Origin: Candidatus Zixiibacteriota bacterium
GTDB lineage: Bacteria > Zixibacteria > MSB-5A5 > SM1-73
Length of the DNA: 7,670 nt
NCBI GenBank assembly: GCA_022866585.1
Contig: JALHUP010000120.1
Coordinates: 1 to 7,670 of the forward strand
Direction of reading: 5' to 3'
Below, piece after piece: positions 5,302 through 7,670 of this stretch (within the stretch, counting starts at the first letter, position 1; each line of letters begins with the position of its first letter). A program made the position numbers and the translations under genes. The notes under the pieces are model-generated. The model was not told the DNA's origin and made no database searches. It saw nothing but the letters and a program-made list of their open reading frames with translations.

Positions 5302-5319
5302 AGGGACGTAACCTTGTTG
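5302..5319 (+). promoter_or_regulatory. Ribosome binding site and tandem TTG starts of tsaC
   Basis: AGGGACGT begins at 5302 and TTG codons follow at 5314 and 5317. No ATG fits the N-terminus. The arrangement (ACAGGG, a GT, ACC, then TTG) closely resembles that of manC at 3102-3118, so TTG initiation seems normal in this genome. Confidence 0.6.
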
Positions 5320-5994
5320 GTCAAAACGAATATTTTATTGGTAGATCCAGAAAAACCGGACAAAAAGACGACAGATGAAGCCGCGAAAATCCTCAGGGGA
5401 GGAGGGATAGTATCCTTTCCCACTGAGACCGTGTATGCCTTGGGAGGGGATGCCTATAATCAGGAAGTGGTGGCAAAGATTTATCGAATAAAAAGAAGAG
5501 ATAGGTCAAAGACTTTTTCTGTTTTTCTAAAGGATGCTGGGGAAGTAAGAAAAGTGGTGGATTTTATTAGCGAGGATGCGAAAAAGCTGATGGAGAAGTT
5601 TTTGCCCGGACCTCTAACCCTGGTATTCAAAAGTAGCTCTCCCAAATTATCTTTCGTTTTAGCCGGTGGTAACAGGTTGGGGATTCGTGTCTCCCCCAGC
5701 AGGTTGGTGTATCGGATTTTGGATGAAGCCCGGGTTCCCATTACCGCCACCAGTGCCAATATCTCCGGTAAGAAAAGTTGTATAGGCGCCAACCGGGTTT
5801 TTTATTTCTTTAATGGAAGAATCGAATTGATCCTGGATGGAGGAAGAACTAAAATCTTCCTCCCCTCCACGGTCCTGGATGTGTCGGGCGAGGAGGTATC
5901 CTTGCTCAGGCTGGGAAGCATACCGGTGGAGGAGATAAAAAAGGTAGTGCCGAAAATTAAGGTGTTGGAAGAAGAGGTTTCGAAAGAAGCTTAG
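5314..5994 (+). CDS. tsaC: L-threonylcarbamoyladenylate synthase (TsaC/Sua5/YrdC family)
   Basis: This cytoplasmic enzyme joins threonine, bicarbonate and ATP into threonylcarbamoyl-AMP, the first step of the universal t6A37 modification of ANN-decoding tRNAs. The 226-aa protein is essentially one YrdC domain. It has SFPTETVYALG (34-44), K60-R-R62 with RSKTF (64-68), PGPLTLVF (98-105), LGIRVSP (122-128), TATSANISG (144-152) with Ser147 and Asn149, and STVLDV (185-190). Together these are the K-x-R and S-x-N motifs of the family. It lacks the extra C-terminal domain of long Sua5 proteins, so the short TsaC type fits best. The last 25 residues are a Lys/Glu/Val-rich tail. The partners TsaB, TsaD and TsaE are not in the window. 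Translation starts at TTG 5314 or 5317. Confidence 0.93.
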   Translation: MLVKTNILLVDPEKPDKKTTDEAAKILRGGGIVSFPTETVYALGGDAYNQEVVAKIYRIKRRDRSKTFSVFLKDAGEVRKVVDFISEDAKKLMEKFLPGPLTLVFKSSSPKLSFVLAGGNRLGIRVSPSRLVYRILDEARVPITATSANISGKKSCIGANRVFYFFNGRIELILDGGRTKIFLPSTVLDVSGEEVSLLRLGSIPVEEIKKVVPKIKVLEEEVSKEA

Positions 5995-6061
5995 GAGTAG
6001 TGCTCAACAGTATCAAAGGAGGTCGAATATAGAGAAGATTCAATAATTTAGGGAGAAAAAA

Positions 6062-6307
6062 GTGTACGGATACAAGTGCGAATATTGTGATGGGACTGTT
6101 GTCCTGCAGGTCGTAAAAAAGGAAGCTTTCAAGCACAGGACGGGTTTTGTTATTATCGAGGATGTGCCCATAGGTATCTGTGACAAGTGCGGATACCGGT
6201 ATTATCATTCTGCCATCCTCCGAAGAGTAGAGGAGGTTGCCACAGGTAAAAATCCACCAGAGAGAGTTGAAAATGTTCCTGTCACTCATCTCATAGAGAA
6301 CCCGTAA
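6062..6307 (+). CDS. YgiT-type zinc-finger protein (orphan antitoxin-like)
   Basis: This 81-aa protein has the YgiT/MqsA N-terminal zinc-finger layout: Cys6-x2-Cys9, then VPIGIC-DKCG with Cys40-x2-Cys43, and a short Arg/Glu-rich helix after Tyr47-Tyr48-His49. In MqsA this part binds zinc and touches the toxin, while a separate C-terminal HTH binds DNA; that HTH is absent here. Small single-domain YgiT proteins usually sit next to a small toxin-like gene (DUF4258 or MqsR types). Here the 67 bp upstream after tsaC and the 141 bp downstream contain no such gene, so it is solitary in this window. The start is GTG at 6062 behind AGGGAG (6050-6055), 6 nt away. The family is well supported; the role is not. 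Confidence 0.85.
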   Translation: MYGYKCEYCDGTVVLQVVKKEAFKHRTGFVIIEDVPIGICDKCGYRYYHSAILRRVEEVATGKNPPERVENVPVTHLIENP

Positions 6308-6370
6308 TTAGAACATTCGGCAAGAGGATAGCCAAAGTTTCCCGACCTTGATGGCACAGATCAACTCCCT

Positions 6371-6436
6371 TGCTCCCGGTTGGTGTTCTTCACCAGCGGA
6401 GAATAATCGGCGGGTGAAGAACACCCGCCTAGAGCA
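6371..6436. repeat. Large hairpin abutting the prenyltransferase ribosome binding site
   Basis: GGTGTTCTTCACC (6382-6394) and GGTGAAGAACACC (6413-6425) are a perfect 13-bp inverted repeat. Pairing extends outward through GG/CC (6378-6379 with 6428-6429) and a T-G pair to TGCTC/GAGCA (6371-6375 with 6432-6436). That is about 21 pairs with one mismatch and one 2-nt internal loop. The centre (6395-6412) is GA-rich. No U-run follows, so it is not a classical terminator. It ends on the A of the AGGA ribosome binding site (6436-6439). It is probably a MITE-like or REP-like unit that may influence translation or stabilise a 3' end. Confidence 0.8.
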
Positions 6437-6448
6437 GGATATACATAT

Positions 6449-7369
6449 ATGGTAAAAGATTTTATCAAAAAATGGATCGTGGCTATCCGGGCTCCATTTT
6501 TTACTGCCAGCGCCATCCCGGTCTTAGTAGGAACTGCTTTAGCCTGGAATCTAACTGGAAAATTCAGCTTTTACAAGTTTATCCTGACTTTTGTTGGTGT
6601 GCCCCTTTTCAATGCGGGGACAAATTTAGCCAACGACTATTATGATCATAGAACCGGAAACGATGAGATCAACACCAATCTCACTCCCTTCTCCGGTGGA
6701 AGCCGGGTAATCCAGAATGGACTGGTTCCCCCCAAACACATGCTGATTGGGTCCTTTTTATTCTTTGGCTTGGGATCAATCATAGGTTTTTATCTGAACG
6801 CAGTCACCCCGGGAAATTTGATTCTATTTTTGGGAATCTTCGGGTTTTTGAGCGGGTTTTTGTATACTTTCACTCCCATTCTTATCGGTTATCGAGGCTG
6901 GGGAGAGTTCTTGGTGGGTTTAAATTTAGGGACCCTGGCTATAATCGGCGCCTATTATGTTCAAGCACATACTTTGAGCTGGGCTGTTTTCTGGGTTTCA
7001 CTCCCCATCGGGTTTTTAGTGGCGGCTATTTTATATATTAACCAATTCCCGGATTATGAGGCGGATAAAGCCGTGAATAAAAGACACTGGGTGGTGAGAT
7101 TGGGGAAAAAGAATGCCGTTTATGGTTATTATTTTTTGATTTCTGCCACTTACCTGGTGATAGCAGGGAGCGTGATTTTTAAAGTAGTTACGCCTTTTGC
7201 CTTAGCTTCTTTTTCAACCTTACCTTTAGCTGTAGGAGCCATTAAAATCCTGAAATTGAACTATGACAAAATCGCGGAACTCATTCCCGCCCAAGCCAAG
7301 ACCGTCCAGATGCATCTTTTGGTGGGGCTCCTTCTATCTTTGGGTTTTGTAGTGGGAAGGATTGTATAA
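6449..7369 (+). CDS. menA: UbiA-family prenyltransferase, MenA-like
   Basis: This 306-aa polytopic inner-membrane protein has about eight to nine hydrophobic segments. The first aspartate motif, NLANDYYDHRTGND (59-72), and the second, DYEADKAVNKR (202-212), are the Mg-pyrophosphate sites of UbiA enzymes. FSGGSRVIQNGLV (81-93) and YRGWGE (148-153), followed by an AYYVQ stretch, resemble 1,4-dihydroxy-2-naphthoate prenyltransferases. The likely reaction joins a polyprenyl chain to DHNA, giving demethylmenaquinone. Other UbiA activities (ubiquinone, heme O, lipid ether or chlorophyll-type) fit less well, but substrate identity is inferred and no other men gene is in the window. The start is ATG 6449 with AGGA at 6436-6439, directly after the large hairpin. 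The length is normal for MenA. Confidence 0.88.
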   Translation: MVKDFIKKWIVAIRAPFFTASAIPVLVGTALAWNLTGKFSFYKFILTFVGVPLFNAGTNLANDYYDHRTGNDEINTNLTPFSGGSRVIQNGLVPPKHMLIGSFLFFGLGSIIGFYLNAVTPGNLILFLGIFGFLSGFLYTFTPILIGYRGWGEFLVGLNLGTLAIIGAYYVQAHTLSWAVFWVSLPIGFLVAAILYINQFPDYEADKAVNKRHWVVRLGKKNAVYGYYFLISATYLVIAGSVIFKVVTPFALASFSTLPLAVGAIKILKLNYDKIAELIPAQAKTVQMHLLVGLLLSLGFVVGRIV

Positions 7370-7425
7370 GGTGTGGTGCAGGTTTTGGGGAAGGATACTA
7401 ATAAGGATTTGAAGATAAAGTTAAA

Positions 7426-7670
7426 ATGAAAAAAACTCAAAAAGATATAGAACCGATCTTGGAAGAGGTCAAAAATAGCCTTCGGAAAATCTATGGAGAA
7501 AGATTAAAGGAAGTCATTCTATATGGATCCTACGCTCGAGGAGATGCTACCGAAGATTCAGACATTGATATTATTGTGCTTCTTGATGAGATTAGAGATT
7601 TTGATGCTGAACTGGATACACTTTTTGAGGTAATCGGTCAAGTAGACTTTAAGTATGATACCTTAATTTC
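7426..7670 (+). CDS. MNT-type nucleotidyltransferase domain protein, 5' part only
   Basis: An ATG at 7426 opens a frame that continues past the right edge (81 full codons). Residues 34-49 read GSYARGDATEDSDIDI, the GS-x10-D-x-D active-site pattern of minimal nucleotidyltransferases (Gly34-Ser35, Asp46 and Asp48), followed by a third acidic candidate near Asp74 in QVDFKYD. Proteins of this class commonly form HEPN-MNT toxin-antitoxin pairs in which the MNT protein AMPylates and neutralises the HEPN RNase. The HEPN partner would be expected just beyond the window and is not visible. AAGGAT (7403-7408) is rather far from the start, so the ribosome binding site is weak. The domain is well supported; the toxin-antitoxin role is inferred. 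Confidence 0.85.
   Translation, partial: MKKTQKDIEPILEEVKNSLRKIYGERLKEVILYGSYARGDATEDSDIDIIVLLDEIRDFDAELDTLFEVIGQVDFKYDTLI

Noticed and set aside
6015..6022. AAAGGAGG as the ribosome binding site of a small gene before the YgiT-type gene
   Set aside because: No ATG, GTG or TTG follows at usable distance before an in-frame stop; the YgiT-type gene uses AGGGAG at 6050 instead.

Overview
This window looks like a chromosomal segment of a Gram-negative-type bacterium, probably from a poorly cultured lineage. A lipoprotein carrying a SPOR domain and a secreted protein with a calcium-binding FG-GAP/VCBS-like motif point to an envelope with an outer membrane. A MenA-like prenyltransferase points to menaquinone. 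Start codons are often TTG or GTG (manC, tsaC, the YgiT-type protein and probably the HIT protein). I cannot name the phylum from sequence alone.

Layout. The left third is on the minus strand. It holds the 5' part of a secreted FG-GAP-like protein cut by the window edge (270-1), a 3-isopropylmalate dehydratase/homoaconitase large subunit with an unusual tandem helix-turn-helix extension (1975-371), and a HIT-family nucleotide phosphorylase/hydrolase (about 2793-2305). A divergent promoter region (2848-3005) follows. The right two thirds are on the plus strand: manC (3116-4195), a SPOR lipoprotein (4549-5034), tsaC/sua5 (5314-5994), an orphan YgiT-type zinc-finger protein (6062-6307), a MenA-type UbiA prenyltransferase (6449-7369) and the start of an MNT-type nucleotidyltransferase (7426 to the window end). 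These are mostly unrelated housekeeping functions: leucine or lysine biosynthesis, nucleotide turnover, GDP-mannose supply, tRNA t6A modification and quinone synthesis. They are separated by gaps and do not look like one operon.

The unusual content is between the genes. Three intergenic gaps (about 2013-2202, 4213-4550, 5098-5297) carry diverged copies of one roughly 200-bp element, all in the same orientation and built as a long imperfect hairpin. Shorter palindromes are nested inside it; comparing copies shows a clean 30-bp insertion of two 15-bp hairpins. Further short palindromes sit directly against the ribosome binding sites of the HIT and prenyltransferase genes. One copy of the big element ends on the start codon of the SPOR gene.

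The two strongest leads are this nested repeat system and the HTH-LeuC fusion. The leuC upstream region also carries two copies of a palindromic 16-mer that could be operators, or could be just another repeat. No rRNA, tRNA, CRISPR array, insertion sequence or phage gene was seen.
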